Shown here: piece after piece, positions 24,398-33,774 of the stretch
Layout of the letters: every line of letters begins with the position of its first letter
Position numbering within the stretch: the stretch's first letter is position 1
Source of the DNA: Lysobacterales bacterium
Lineage (GTDB): Bacteria; Pseudomonadota; Gammaproteobacteria; Xanthomonadales; Rhodanobacteraceae
Direction of reading: 5' to 3'
Length of the DNA: 35,460 nt
NCBI GenBank assembly: GCA_017305055.1
Contig: JAFKMZ010000069.1
Location: 1 to 35,460 of the forward strand
Notes under the pieces: generated by a model
What the model saw: only the letters and a program-made list of their open reading frames with translations
Told to the model about the DNA's origin: nothing
The model's database searches: none
Translations under genes and position numbers: made by a program

Positions 24398-26464
24398 ATG
24401 TCTGAAGTAACAGCCGACGGCGCGAGCAAGGCCGAACCGGCCGCCACCGGCCTGTTCCTCAACCGCGAGCTCGCCGCGCTGGAATTCAACTTCCGCGTGC
24501 TGGCCATGGCCCACGACCGTGGCGTGCCGCTGCTGGAGCGGGTGCGCTACCTCAGCATCGTGGCCAGCAACCTGGATGAATTCTTCGAGGTCCGGGTGGC
24601 CATGCTGCAGTACTACCTGGCCTGCGGGCAGGCCCTGCCCGGGCCAGACGGCATTCCGCCGGCCGAGCTGGCGCGGCGTATCCGCGCCCGCGTGCTGGAG
24701 CTGATCGCCGATGCCTACGCGGTATGGCGCGACGAACTGCAGCCGGAGCTCGCGGCCAGCCAGGTGCATTTCTCCACCCGCCAGCAATGGAGTCCGGCAC
24801 AGCGCCGCTGGCTGGAGGGCTACGTCGAAGACAGCGCGCTGCCCATGCTCTCGCCGCTGGAGATGGATGCGGCGCACCGCTTCCCACGGATCCTCAGCAA
24901 GACCTTGAACATCGCCATCGTCATGCGAGCTGCCGACGCGCCCGGGGATGCCACGCGCACGATGCTGCTGGGCGTACCGCGCAGCCTGCCGCGGCTGCTG
25001 CGCCTGCCCGATGAAATTGGCGGACCCGGTGACCACTTCGTGCTGCTGGCCGAGGTGCTGTGCGCCTACGCCGGGCGGCTTTGCCCGGATGCCGTGGTGC
25101 TTGGCGCCTGGCCGTTCCGGGTCACCCGCAACAGCGAACTGCTGGTCGACGAGGGCGAGGTGGAGAACCTGGCGCAGGCGCTCAAGCAGGAATTGCCGGC
25201 GCGCGGCTACGGCCATGCCGCACGACTGGAGATCGGCATCGACTGCCCTGACGACGTGGCCACGATGCTCGCCGCCAACCTGCAGCTCGACGCTGGCAAC
25301 GTCTACCGCTGCGACGGACCGGTCAACCTGGTACGCATCGGCCAGATCCATGCCTGGCTGGACCGGCCGGAGCTGAAATTCGCCCCGTTCACGCCGCGCC
25401 TGCCCGAGCCGATGCGCAGCAGGAAGAGCCTGTTCGAGCAGATCGCGCAACACGACATCCTGCTGCACCATCCCTACGAAAGCTTCAACCCGGTCATCGA
25501 CCTGCTGCGCCAGGCTGCGCTCGACCCCGACGTCCTGGGCATCAAGCAGACCCTGTACCGCGCCGGCGAGGAGACCCCGCTGCTCGAGCCGCTGGTGGAT
25601 GCCGCGCGGCACGGCAAGGACGTCACCGTGGTGATCGAATTGCGCGCGCGCTTCGACGAGGCGGCCAACATCCATCTGGCCGCACGCCTGCACGAAAACG
25701 GCGTGCAGGTGGTGCATGGCGTGGTGGGCTTCAAGACCCACGCCAAGATGCTGCTCATCATCCGCCGCGAGCGCAGCGGGCTGCGCCGCTACGTCCATCT
25801 GTCGACCGGCAACTATCACCAGCTCAACAGCCGGATGTACACCGACATCGGCTTGATGACCGCCGATCCGGAAATCACCGAGGACGTACACAAGGTATTC
25901 CAGCAACTCTCCGGGCTGGGCCCGATCATCCGGCTGAAACGGCTGCTGCACTCGCCGTTCACCCTGTACCCGGGAGTGATCGAGCGTATCGAGCGCGAAA
26001 CCGCCAACGCCCATGCGGGGCGGCCGGCGCGGATCATGGCGCGACTGAACGCCCTGAACGAGGCCTCGCAGGCCGGAGTGGAGATCGACCTGGTGGTGCG
26101 CGGGGCGTGCACCTTGCGCCCCGGCCTGCACGGCATCAGCGAGCGCATCCGGGTGCGCTCGATCGTCGGCCGCTTCCTCGAGCACAGCCGCGTGTACTGG
26201 TTCGCCAACGATGGCAACCCGGAGTTGTTTTGCGCCAGTGCGGACTGGATGGAACGCAACCTGCTGCGTCGCATCGAGATTGCCTTCCCGATCTCCGACC
26301 CTGCGCTCGCCGCGCGCACCTTCGAGGAAACCCTGGCCAATGCGCTGGCCGACAACACCCAGGCCTGGCTGCTGGACAGCCAGGGCCGCTACACCCGGGC
26401 GCAACCAGGCCAGGCTACGCCCTACAGCGCCCAACAAGGCTTGCTGCGTCGCTTTGGTGCCTAG
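24398..26464 (+). CDS. ppk1: Polyphosphate kinase 1
   Basis: Reversibly polymerises the gamma-phosphate of ATP into polyphosphate. The 688-residue protein begins with the N-terminal domain FLNRELAALEFNFRVL. HPYESFNPVIDLLRQAA lies near residue 357. The catalytic region has GFKTHAKMLLIIRRE, where H448 is the likely phosphorylated histidine, followed by YVHLSTGNYHQLNSRMYTDI and TADPEITEDV. Length and motifs are normal. It precedes ppx by about 70 bp, a common kinase/phosphatase pairing. Confidence 0.97.
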   Translation: MSEVTADGASKAEPAATGLFLNRELAALEFNFRVLAMAHDRGVPLLERVRYLSIVASNLDEFFEVRVAMLQYYLACGQALPGPDGIPPAELARRIRARVLELIADAYAVWRDELQPELAASQVHFSTRQQWSPAQRRWLEGYVEDSALPMLSPLEMDAAHRFPRILSKTLNIAIVMRAADAPGDATRTMLLGVPRSLPRLLRLPDEIGGPGDHFVLLAEVLCAYAGRLCPDAVVLGAWPFRVTRNSELLVDEGEVENLAQALKQELPARGYGHAARLEIGIDCPDDVATMLAANLQLDAGNVYRCDGPVNLVRIGQIHAWLDRPELKFAPFTPRLPEPMRSRKSLFEQIAQHDILLHHPYESFNPVIDLLRQAALDPDVLGIKQTLYRAGEETPLLEPLVDAARHGKDVTVVIELRARFDEAANIHLAARLHENGVQVVHGVVGFKTHAKMLLIIRRERSGLRRYVHLSTGNYHQLNSRMYTDIGLMTADPEITEDVHKVFQQLSGLGPIIRLKRLLHSPFTLYPGVIERIERETANAHAGRPARIMARLNALNEASQAGVEIDLVVRGACTLRPGLHGISERIRVRSIVGRFLEHSRVYWFANDGNPELFCASADWMERNLLRRIEIAFPISDPALAARTFEETLANALADNTQAWLLDSQGRYTRAQPGQATPYSAQQGLLRRFGA

Positions 26465-26536
26465 GACGGGGCCGAAACAGGCATTGGGCATCGCAGGCGT
26501 GGCAGAATCAGGGCCTTGCCCGCCCCGGATATTGCC

Positions 26537-28090
26537 GTGCGTTCACTCGAGCAGAACCCCATCCGCAACGGCGAACTGATTGCAGCGGTGGACCTGGGCT
26601 CGAACAGCTTCCAGATGCTGGTGGCGCGCGTGGAACATGGGCAGCCGCGGGTCATCGACCGGCTGCGCGACAGCGTGCGCCTGGCCGCGGGCCTGCGTGC
26701 CGACGGCAGCCTGGCCGCCGCCGAGCGCAACCGCGCCACAGCCTGCCTGGCACGCTTCGGCCAGCGCCTGGCCGGGCTGCCGACGCAGCACGTGCGCGCG
26801 GTGGCCACCAATACGGTGCGCAAATTGGCGCACCCGGCGTCGTTCCTGATGGGTGCCGAGGCGGCGCTGGGCGCGCCCATCGAGATCGTCTCCGGGCGCG
26901 AGGAAGGACGCCTGATCTTTCTCGGCGCCGCGCACGACCTGCCTGCCTCGCGCGAGGCACGCCTGGTGATCGACATTGGCGGGGGCAGCACGGAGTTCAT
27001 CATCGGTCGCGGCCTGGCGCCACTGCACACCGAAAGCGTGCAGGCCGGCTGCGTCGCCACCACCCTGCGTTTTTTTCCGCACGGCAAACTCACTCGCCCC
27101 TTGTGGGAACGGGCAACCACCGAGATCGGCGTGCTGCTGCAACAATTTGCCGGCGACTATCACGCCTCCGGCTGGCAGGAAGCCTATGGCTCATCGGGAA
27201 CCGCCAAGTCCATCGGCGCCATCGTGCACAGGCTCGGACTGAGCGAGGAGGGCATCACCGGCGCCGCGATCGCCGCCCTGCGGGAGGAGCTGCTGCGCCA
27301 GGGCGACATTGGCAAGCTCAAGCTGCCCGGCTTGGTCAAGGAGCGCACGCCGATCCTTGCCGGCGGCGTGGTGATACTCGAGGCGGCGTTTGCCGCACTC
27401 GGCATCGAGCGCATGGAGGTGTGCGAGAGCTCCATGCGCGAAGGCCTGCTCTGGGACCTGCTCGGCCGCGCCGGTGGCAACGATCCGCGCACGGCAAGCG
27501 TCGATGCGCTGGCCAGCCGCTACGGAGTGGACCTGGCCCAGGCCAGGCGAGTGGAAGCCACCGCGCTGCAGCTGTTTGACCAGGTCGCCCCCGCCTGGCA
27601 GCTTGGCGCCGACGCCCGCGAATGGCTGTCCTGGGCCTCGCGGGTGCACGAGATCGGCCTGGCCATCGCCCACAGCCAGCACCAGCACCACGGCGCCTAT
27701 ATCCTGCGCAACGCGGACCTGGCCGGCTTCTCGCGCCAGGAACAGCAACTGCTTGCCGCCGTGGTCGAGGCGCACCGGCGCAAGCCGGACAAGGCCCTGG
27801 TGCGGGCGCTGCCGCAACGCCACCGGCAGCTGGCCCGCTATGTGACCGCGTTGCTGCGGCTGGCCGTACTGTTCCGCCGTGCACGCCGCGCCGAATCCCT
27901 GCCGCCGATGCAGCTGCACGCCACCCGTCATCGCCTGCAGCTCGAGCTGCCGCACGACTGGCTGGATCAACACCCGCTGACCCAGGCCGACCTGCTGCAG
28001 GAACGCCAGCCCCTGGCCGAACTGGGACTGAAGCTGGAGCTGTCCACCCGCGCGGGCGGACTGCCGTCCAGGCGCGAGCAGCGCGCATGA
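26537..28090 (+). CDS. ppx: Exopolyphosphatase (Ppx/GppA family)
   Basis: Removes terminal phosphates from polyphosphate, opposing Ppk1. The ASKHA-fold N-terminal domain has AAVDLGSNSFQMLVARV, EIVSGREEGRLIFLGAAHD and VIDIGGGSTEFIIGRG. The C-terminal half contains an HD-like region, HEIGLAIAHSQHQHHGAYIL. The GTG at 26537 gives 517 residues and has GGA 7-8 nt upstream. A TTG at 26516 is also in frame and would add seven residues; the choice is uncertain. It is almost certainly in one operon with ppk1. Confidence 0.94.
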   Translation: MRSLEQNPIRNGELIAAVDLGSNSFQMLVARVEHGQPRVIDRLRDSVRLAAGLRADGSLAAAERNRATACLARFGQRLAGLPTQHVRAVATNTVRKLAHPASFLMGAEAALGAPIEIVSGREEGRLIFLGAAHDLPASREARLVIDIGGGSTEFIIGRGLAPLHTESVQAGCVATTLRFFPHGKLTRPLWERATTEIGVLLQQFAGDYHASGWQEAYGSSGTAKSIGAIVHRLGLSEEGITGAAIAALREELLRQGDIGKLKLPGLVKERTPILAGGVVILEAAFAALGIERMEVCESSMREGLLWDLLGRAGGNDPRTASVDALASRYGVDLAQARRVEATALQLFDQVAPAWQLGADAREWLSWASRVHEIGLAIAHSQHQHHGAYILRNADLAGFSRQEQQLLAAVVEAHRRKPDKALVRALPQRHRQLARYVTALLRLAVLFRRARRAESLPPMQLHATRHRLQLELPHDWLDQHPLTQADLLQERQPLAELGLKLELSTRAGGLPSRREQRA

Positions 28091-28182
28091 CCACCTGACC
28101 TCCCTGTCTCCAGTGGCGAACGCCAGGCGATCAGTCAGTCGATCGCCGCTATCATGGGACGCATTCCACTGGCCCGGTCGCC

Positions 28183-28914
28183 ATGTTCAAGATCCTGCTC
28201 GTCCTTTTCCTGCTCGGCCTGCCATACCAGCTTGCGGCCCAGGCGGCCAAGCCGGACAAGACCGCTGCCGCGGCCTTGCCGCAGGTGGTGCTCGAAACCT
28301 CCCAGGGCGCCATCACCATCGAGCTGTATCCGGAGAAGTCGCCAAAAAGCGTCGCCAACTTCCTGCAGTACGTGCGCGACGGCTTCTATGCGGGCACGGT
28401 CCTGCACCGCGTGATACCGGGCTACCTGGTGCAGGGCGGTCTGTACACCCGCGACCTGCGCCCCAAGCGCACGCGGCCAGCCATCCCCGACGAAGCTGAC
28501 AACGGCTTGAGCAACCTGCGCGGCACCATCGCGGTGGCGCGCGGCACCGACCCCAACAGCGGCACCGCGCAGTTCTTCTTCAACCTGGTGGACAACCTGC
28601 GCCTGGATTTTGTCGGCAACCAGAGCAGTCTCACCTGGGGTTTCGCGGTGTTCGGCAAGATCACCAAGGGCATGGACGTACTGGACAAGATCGCCGCCCT
28701 GCCGACCAGGGCCCTGGGGCCATTCTCCGGCGACGTGCCCAACCCGCTGGTGATCATCGAGAGCGCGCACGTCGTCGGTGAAGAAGGCGATGCGCAGGAA
28801 GCCGGCGGCACGCCAGCCAAGGCGGCGACTGTCACGGCCCGACCCGCGGCGGCCAAATCCGCCGCCACGCACAGCGGCGCGGCCAAGCCCACCAGCGGCC
28901 ACCAGGGACAGTGA
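28183..28914 (+). CDS. Periplasmic cyclophilin-type peptidyl-prolyl isomerase
   Basis: A 243-residue protein with a signal peptide (FKILLVLFLLGLPYQLAAQA), so probably periplasmic. The cyclophilin domain spans about 34-190: VVLETSQGAITIELYPEKSP, VLHRVIPGYLVQGG, GTAQFFFNLVDN and WGFAVFGKITKGMDVLDKI. An Ala/Lys/Pro-rich tail of about 45 residues follows, which is not part of the standard domain. It overlaps the start of lpxH by 4 nt (GTGA), implying translational coupling, though the two functions are not obviously linked. Confidence 0.92.
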   Translation: MFKILLVLFLLGLPYQLAAQAAKPDKTAAAALPQVVLETSQGAITIELYPEKSPKSVANFLQYVRDGFYAGTVLHRVIPGYLVQGGLYTRDLRPKRTRPAIPDEADNGLSNLRGTIAVARGTDPNSGTAQFFFNLVDNLRLDFVGNQSSLTWGFAVFGKITKGMDVLDKIAALPTRALGPFSGDVPNPLVIIESAHVVGEEGDAQEAGGTPAKAATVTARPAAAKSAATHSGAAKPTSGHQGQ

Positions 28915-29645
28915 CGGCCCCGACCATGGCCAGCCTGTTCGTCGCCGACCTGCATCTGGACCTGGCGCGTCCTCACCTCGTCACGCTGTTCGAGCGCTAT
29001 CTCGCCAGCGACGAGGTGCGCAGTGCGCAGGCCCTGTACATCCTTGGCGACCTGGTGGAGGCCTGGATCGGCGACGACGACGACGCGGAATTGCCTGGGC
29101 GCATCGCCGCCGCCACCCGCGCAGTGCGTGATGCCGGGGTACCGGTGTATTTCATGGTGGGCAACCGCGACTTCCTGCTCGGCGAGGAATTCGCCGAGCG
29201 CGCCGGCTTCACCCTGCTCGATGACGCCGTGGTGCACGACATCGGCGGCACGCCGACCCTGCTCATGCATGGTGACTCGTTGTGTACCGACGACCTCGCC
29301 TACCAGGCCTGGCGCAACGAGGTACGCCAGGCGTCATGGCAGGCGCAGTTCCTGGCCATACCCCTGGCAGCGCGCCGCGCGTTTGCGGCCAAGGCCCGCG
29401 ATGCCAGTCGCAGCCATACCGGCAGCACCAGCGAAAGCATCATGGACGTCAACGCCGGGGCCGTGGCCGGCGCCCTGCGCGGGCACGGCGTCACCCGTCT
29501 GATCCACGGCCATACCCACCGTCCGGCGGTCCATACGCTCGATCTCGATGGACGCCAGGCGCAGCGCATCGTGCTGGGCGACTGGTACCAGCATGGGTCG
29601 GTGTTACGCGTGGACCGGGAAGGGATCGAGCTGCGCGGACTGTAG
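28911..29645 (+). CDS. lpxH: UDP-2,3-diacylglucosamine hydrolase
   Basis: Lipid A pathway enzyme that releases UMP to give lipid X, acting at the inner face of the cytoplasmic membrane. The 244-residue calcineurin-like metallophosphoesterase has the metal motifs FVADLHLD, LGDLVEAWIGDD, VGNRDFL, MHGDSL and HGHTHRP. The GTG at 28911 has AGGG upstream and overlaps the preceding stop. The ATG at 28926 (ASLFVADLHLD) matches the usual family N-terminus better but lacks a ribosome site. The protein is complete, with normal length. Confidence 0.95.
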   Translation: MTAPTMASLFVADLHLDLARPHLVTLFERYLASDEVRSAQALYILGDLVEAWIGDDDDAELPGRIAAATRAVRDAGVPVYFMVGNRDFLLGEEFAERAGFTLLDDAVVHDIGGTPTLLMHGDSLCTDDLAYQAWRNEVRQASWQAQFLAIPLAARRAFAAKARDASRSHTGSTSESIMDVNAGAVAGALRGHGVTRLIHGHTHRPAVHTLDLDGRQAQRIVLGDWYQHGSVLRVDREGIELRGL

Positions 29646-29690
29646 AGCCCTGCCCGGTCGTGTGCCCGCCATGGGGCGAGCCCGAAGATG

Positions 29691-29802
29691 GAGGCGGCCC
29701 CGCCAGCCACACCCCGGCACCCGAATCATTCGCTGCCGTTGCTTCCTTCCGGACCTGGCGGAGTTCACGAACTATCGTCGCGGGGGGACCGACGGGGCCA
29801 CC
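29691..29802 (-). ncRNA. ffs: 4.5S RNA of the signal recognition particle
   Basis: Read on the minus strand, the sequence holds the apical SRP signature CCAGGTCCGGAAGGAAGCA (Ffh-binding internal loops and GGAA tetraloop). A later GGGTGCCGGGGTGTGGCTGG block closes the hairpin. The 5' end GGTGGCCCCGTC pairs with GGCGGGGCCGCC near the 3' end to form the long terminal stem. The length of about 112 nt matches bacterial small SRP RNAs. It is convergent with lpxH, whose stop is 46 bp away. The exact ends are estimated from the pairing. Confidence 0.93.
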
Positions 29803-30067
29803 GTGAACGTCATGGCGTAGCCGCCTGGATACGACACCAGCCTGTCTGCCGGCAAGACATCGGCAAACGACGGAAAGAGCGTCCGCCAGCTGGCTATTCT
29901 CTGTTGTTCGCCCTCATTCCGCAAGCCGACGGGAGGTGCGTGCGTGTCCCCGGATTGCGTGCCCCTGGCCATCCGCGCTGGCCCATGTCGAACCTTGGCG
30001 CCAGTGTGCGAACCCGCGGTCCCGCCCCCACGCCAAGCCATGTGAGGCTTTGAAGGCAAAGGCGCTC

Positions 30068-30994
30068 ATGAGTCCCGTTCCAGGTGGCACAATGGCACCG
30101 AGCCGTGGTATCCGCGCTATCGACAAACTGCCTGGTGTGTCTATGGGCACTGTTCGACTCCTGTGGATCGACCTGTGCGGGCAATCGTCCGTTCGCGGGC
30201 TCTTGCAGTCAGTACCCGCAGCTTATGAAGTAGCACGGGTCGACCGGTTCGAAAGCGTCCCTGGAACGATTCGGCAGTTCCGCCCCCAAATCGCATGCAT
30301 CGAGTTCGATTACCCGGATCAAGCCCGTTTGCGGGCGGTTCCGATGCTCATACGAACATTCCCGGCGCTTCCTGTATTGATGTTCACCGAGTACCACTCC
30401 GAGGCACTTGCCGTCTGGGCATTCCGCTCAGGTGTCTGGGATTATCGCGTCAAGCCGCTCGGTGAGCGGATACTGACCCGCAGCATCGAGTTATTGGCTG
30501 CAAGCATGCAAGCCGAACGTCAAACCCCGATTCGTGGCAAAGGCTTGCCGGCGGACCTGATCGAGCCGGCTGGCCACCTGCAAAGGCCGCCCTCGGTTGC
30601 GCGCAAAACGGGGCTTGCAGTGACCTACATCGCCGGACACTTCGACGAGGACCTCTGTCGTGACGCTCTCGCAGAGCTTTGCCATCTGAGCCCATCCGAA
30701 TTCAGTCGGGCGTTCAGGCTCGAGCAGGGCTGCACCTTTGCGCATTTCCTTTTGGAATTCCGCATTGCCAAGGCCCGGGCGTTTCTTGCGGAACCGCACA
30801 TGGCGATCTCGCAGGTCGCCTATTCCTCGGGTTTCAACGACACGTCGTACTTCTCGCGGGCGTTCCGACGGCTGGGTGGTGTCACTGCGTCCGAATATCA
30901 GCGACGCGTTCGACTGGCAGCGCCCCGCTCCACACCTGCCGACACGTGCTGGATTTCCGGAGATTTGTCCAACGATCAAGCAGAATTGTCCTAG
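30068..30994 (+). CDS. AraC-type regulator with a receiver-like N-terminal domain
   Basis: A 308-residue DNA-binding protein. The N-terminal part resembles a response-regulator receiver: VRLLWIDL, then CIEFDYPD with a candidate phospho-acceptor Asp, VLMFTEYHSE with the conserved Thr, and YRVKPL with the conserved Lys. The acidic pair near the N-terminus is incomplete (one Asp), so phosphorylation is uncertain. The C-terminal part is a double helix-turn-helix of the AraC family (ALAELCHLSPSEFSRAF and AISQVAYSSGFNDTSYFSRA). The ATG at 30068 has AAAGG about 7 nt upstream; the ATG at 30143 begins exactly at the receiver-like domain and is an alternative. No sensor kinase lies nearby. The 265 bp upstream show no clear promoter. 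It probably controls the next two genes. Confidence 0.85.
   Translation: MSPVPGGTMAPSRGIRAIDKLPGVSMGTVRLLWIDLCGQSSVRGLLQSVPAAYEVARVDRFESVPGTIRQFRPQIACIEFDYPDQARLRAVPMLIRTFPALPVLMFTEYHSEALAVWAFRSGVWDYRVKPLGERILTRSIELLAASMQAERQTPIRGKGLPADLIEPAGHLQRPPSVARKTGLAVTYIAGHFDEDLCRDALAELCHLSPSEFSRAFRLEQGCTFAHFLLEFRIAKARAFLAEPHMAISQVAYSSGFNDTSYFSRAFRRLGGVTASEYQRRVRLAAPRSTPADTCWISGDLSNDQAELS
30962..30994 (+). repeat. TTGTCC-N15-TTGTCC box, copy A
   Basis: TTGTCC at 30965-30970 and again at 30986-30991, exactly 21 bp apart, with a spacer shared with a second copy at 33775-33806. It covers the last codons and stop of the AraC-type gene. Two same-direction half-sites two helical turns apart is the classic layout of an AraC-family operator. 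The boxes are also in-frame Leu-Ser codons (DLS...LS), so conservation could be protein-level. Confidence 0.5.
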
Positions 30995-31282
30995 TTGGTC
31001 ACGTTCGTCAGGCACAAAATGCGGCTTCCGCGGCCAAAAACCTCCGATCGTTGAACCGACGTATCCATTCGCAGCCGCAAGTGCGGATTTCCCCGGCAAT
31101 CCATTCCCCGACCAGCGCAACGAACGGCTCCAGGCAAGCCGTGCATGTTCAGGGGAACCGAACGCCGGATGCCGTATCGGCAATCCTGGTTGAGCCTGCG
31201 CGACTTGAATGAGGCCTGCGGGTCCGCTCATTCGGCGGCTCGAGGGTTGCTTGGTTGCATTCAGGCAGAGGGGGCAAAAGTC

Positions 31283-31600
31283 ATGACCGATGAAAGCCAA
31301 GACCTGTTGCAGGTTGAGATGCGACCGCCGGCCGCGGCCATTGGGAAGTCCGGGGCTTTGACGTCACGCTTCTGGATCGAAATGGCCCTCGGTGTGCTGA
31401 GCGCTATCGTCCTTGTGCTGACGCTTACAACACCCGATTGGATCGAGCACGTCCTCGACCTCGCGCCGGACGGCGGCAACGGATCAACCGAGTGGGGCCT
31501 GGCCATTTCCCTTGCCTTTGCAATGCTCGCCCCGTTTCTCGATGCGGCTCGGCTTCGACTGCGGCTGCGCATGGGGCAAGCATCCGCTTCGACGAAGTGA
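31283..31600 (+). CDS. Small two-helix membrane protein of unknown function
   Basis: A 105-residue protein with a hydrophilic N-terminus, one helix at about 32-51 (FWIEMALGVLSAIVLVLTLT), a short acidic loop with DGGNGSTEWG, and a second helix at about 73-92 running into a basic tail. AGAGGGGG lies 8 nt before the ATG, a strong ribosome site. I do not recognise a family. It stands between the AraC-type regulator and the beta-propeller gene on the same strand, 81 bp before the latter. The 288 bp upstream hold the TTGTCC box at their edge and a GAATGAG/CTCATTC stem at 31207-31233. Confidence 0.72.
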   Translation: MTDESQDLLQVEMRPPAAAIGKSGALTSRFWIEMALGVLSAIVLVLTLTTPDWIEHVLDLAPDGGNGSTEWGLAISLAFAMLAPFLDAARLRLRLRMGQASASTK

Positions 31601-31681
31601 GTGAAACCTCGACCCCGGTTCGCCGGGCGGCACTGTCCTGACGGCGTGCACTTATGACCCGCTTCCTTGCAGGGAAACGTC

Positions 31682-33664
31682 ATGAATCCATCCGATAACG
31701 ATCCGCACCACAAGCCCATGCCATCGACGCCACAGGAACCCGCAAGCGGCGACCAAGGCCCGCCCGACAGTCCGTACCGTCCGCCGATCCAGCCGACGAG
31801 CCATTGCGATTGCGACCAGATCACTTGTTTGCTCGACAGGATCGCACGGACGACGTGCGTCACCGCAAACGAAGTGCATCGAAACGGTGCCGCACTGAAA
31901 TCGATTGCCGCATCTCTGGCAGGGCTCTTCGAGATGTATCGCACAGTGAACCCTGCGGCTGCGCTGGAATACGACCGCCACGCGAAGCTGCTTGCGCAGT
32001 TGGATGAATGCTGTCCGCCCGCGGAACATGACGACGACATATGCAAGTACGTCCCATGCCCGCCGGGCGGTGGAGCAAGGAGGGGGGACGGCTGGTCAGC
32101 CAAGTCGCGCGGCTACGTTCCGCTGGTGCGGACTTCGGAAAAGCACCATCCCTGGATCTTCGTCGAAAGACCCCGACACGACGAAGATGCCGGACGCGGG
32201 GGTGTCCCGTTGGGGTCGTTCACAGGACTGATCGATCCGCGCCAGCCCACGCCGAAGCCCTTGGACTTCCGCAGCGGTCCCGGGCCAACGCCGCCTGGCG
32301 CGGCGGGCCCGGTCGGCTTCCGTACGTTCACCGCGACCGAGCTCGCAAAGAATTGGCCGCCGGACATGAGTGGTGCGCGCGGCGGAGACGTTGTGGTGAT
32401 GTCGGGCAACTTGTGGTTGAAGCTGTCGGTCGACGGAGGCAGGACATTCACCGACCTCGACTTCACCAAGATCTTCGCCGCAGACATCGTGTACGGTGGC
32501 TGGGCCGGTGATCAGGTCATCCACTACATTCCAGCCATCGACTGTTTTGTGCTGTACGTCCAGTCGTTCAAAGGCTCGGGCACGCAGGCCAACCGCAATG
32601 TCGTGAAGATCGCAATCGCGAGCCAGGCCGATCTCAAGAAGTTCTCCGGAGGCAAGCAGGCGTGGACGCGGCAATGGGACTTCACGCCGGATACCTTTGG
32701 GCTCGGCACGTCGTGGATGGATTTCCCCGACCTGACCTATGGCAGGGATTTTCTTCACGTCAACACCAACGTGTTCGTCGGCAGGACGGGGAAATTGTTC
32801 TACGAGCTGCCGCTTGGTGACATGGTCGCGGGGAAGGGCTTGAGCTTCCTGTTCGGGTTCATCGACGACGCAAATACCCTCACGGGCTCGCCGGCACAGA
32901 ACGTGACCAACAATGAGTTCTACTGGGCACAGCACGTCGACAATTCGCATATGCGGATCTACTCGTCGGTGGGCGGCGATCCAAACTACGCCTGGCGCGA
33001 GCGTGAAGTGCTGAACTGGCCTCGACTCGGTGACGGCAACGTCGTCGCAAAAGCTCCGGACAATCCTGATTGGGTCAGCGAGGACCATCGAATCATCGGA
33101 GCCACTCGTCGCGGCAACGAGCTGTGGTTCGCCTGGACCGCGGCGGCGAGTGACGGCGGATATGGTGGGCCACGGTTTGCGTTTGCCCACGTGCAAGTCG
33201 TGCGGTTCGACATCGGTGCGGATTACAAGCGCGTCGATCAGTTCGCCATCTGGAACGGCGATCACGCGTACTGTTATCCGAGCCTCGCGACCAACTCGGA
33301 CGGCGAAGTCGGCATCTCGCTGGCTTGGGGCGGTGGTACAACGTTGTTCGGCAGCCACGCCGTCGGCATCCTCGGCGACTGGGTCGTCTGGTATGGCGAG
33401 GCGAGCGACGTAACCGTGCTTCGCGAGCAGATCGGCGACGATGGGAAGGTTGTAAAGGACGCGTCGGGCAATCCCGTGATTGCGCCGACGCGCTTCGGCG
33501 ACTATCTCCACGTCCGGCTCGCACAGCCGGACACGCGGTGGTTTGGTGCCTTTGGCTACGCAGTCAAGAAAGACGCGGGCGTCGCGTCCCCTGAAGCCGG
33601 AAAGTTCGTCTACTACTACGTGGAGTTCGGCCGCGAGGTTCCACTCCCCTCACCGATCAGATAG
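31682..33664 (+). CDS. Large BNR/Asp-box beta-propeller-like protein with a Cys-rich head
   Basis: A 660-residue protein of no family I can name. Residues 1-40 are Pro-rich and hydrophilic. Residues 41-126 carry eight cysteines (42, 44, 49, 59, 110, 111, 121, 126) around a helical stretch (ALKSIAASLAGLFEMY). From about 230 onward the sequence is beta-rich, with an Asp-box, LSVDGGRTF, and more degenerate cases such as YSSVGGDPNYAW, as in sialidase/BNR propellers. I see no sialidase catalytic pattern. There is no signal peptide or membrane segment. The ATG at 31682 has AGGGA 8 nt upstream. It follows the AraC-type regulator and the small membrane protein, which suggests one module. Confidence 0.75.
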   Translation: MNPSDNDPHHKPMPSTPQEPASGDQGPPDSPYRPPIQPTSHCDCDQITCLLDRIARTTCVTANEVHRNGAALKSIAASLAGLFEMYRTVNPAAALEYDRHAKLLAQLDECCPPAEHDDDICKYVPCPPGGGARRGDGWSAKSRGYVPLVRTSEKHHPWIFVERPRHDEDAGRGGVPLGSFTGLIDPRQPTPKPLDFRSGPGPTPPGAAGPVGFRTFTATELAKNWPPDMSGARGGDVVVMSGNLWLKLSVDGGRTFTDLDFTKIFAADIVYGGWAGDQVIHYIPAIDCFVLYVQSFKGSGTQANRNVVKIAIASQADLKKFSGGKQAWTRQWDFTPDTFGLGTSWMDFPDLTYGRDFLHVNTNVFVGRTGKLFYELPLGDMVAGKGLSFLFGFIDDANTLTGSPAQNVTNNEFYWAQHVDNSHMRIYSSVGGDPNYAWREREVLNWPRLGDGNVVAKAPDNPDWVSEDHRIIGATRRGNELWFAWTAAASDGGYGGPRFAFAHVQVVRFDIGADYKRVDQFAIWNGDHAYCYPSLATNSDGEVGISLAWGGGTTLFGSHAVGILGDWVVWYGEASDVTVLREQIGDDGKVVKDASGNPVIAPTRFGDYLHVRLAQPDTRWFGAFGYAVKKDAGVASPEAGKFVYYYVEFGREVPLPSPIR

Positions 33665-33774
33665 CGCAAGCGCAAGGCGGCAATGCGTTACCCGGCCGAG
33701 GCCGCCGACCGGGCCGTGTTTGGCCACGTGGAGGGGGACCGGGTAGATCCTCCGACGACTTCTGGACCTCTGCA

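Noticed and set aside
29803-29935. Attachment-site copy of the tRNA-Ser 3' end marking an integrated element
   Set aside because: I found no match to the tRNA 3' end at the far side of the accessory block and no integrase gene.
29936-30067. N-terminal extension of the AraC-type regulator
   Set aside because: The sequence is Pro/Arg/Cys-rich without domain character, and a better ribosome site precedes 30068.
31682-33664. Sialidase assignment for the propeller protein
   Set aside because: An Asp-box is present, but I do not see the catalytic Arg triad context, the FRIP motif or a signal peptide.
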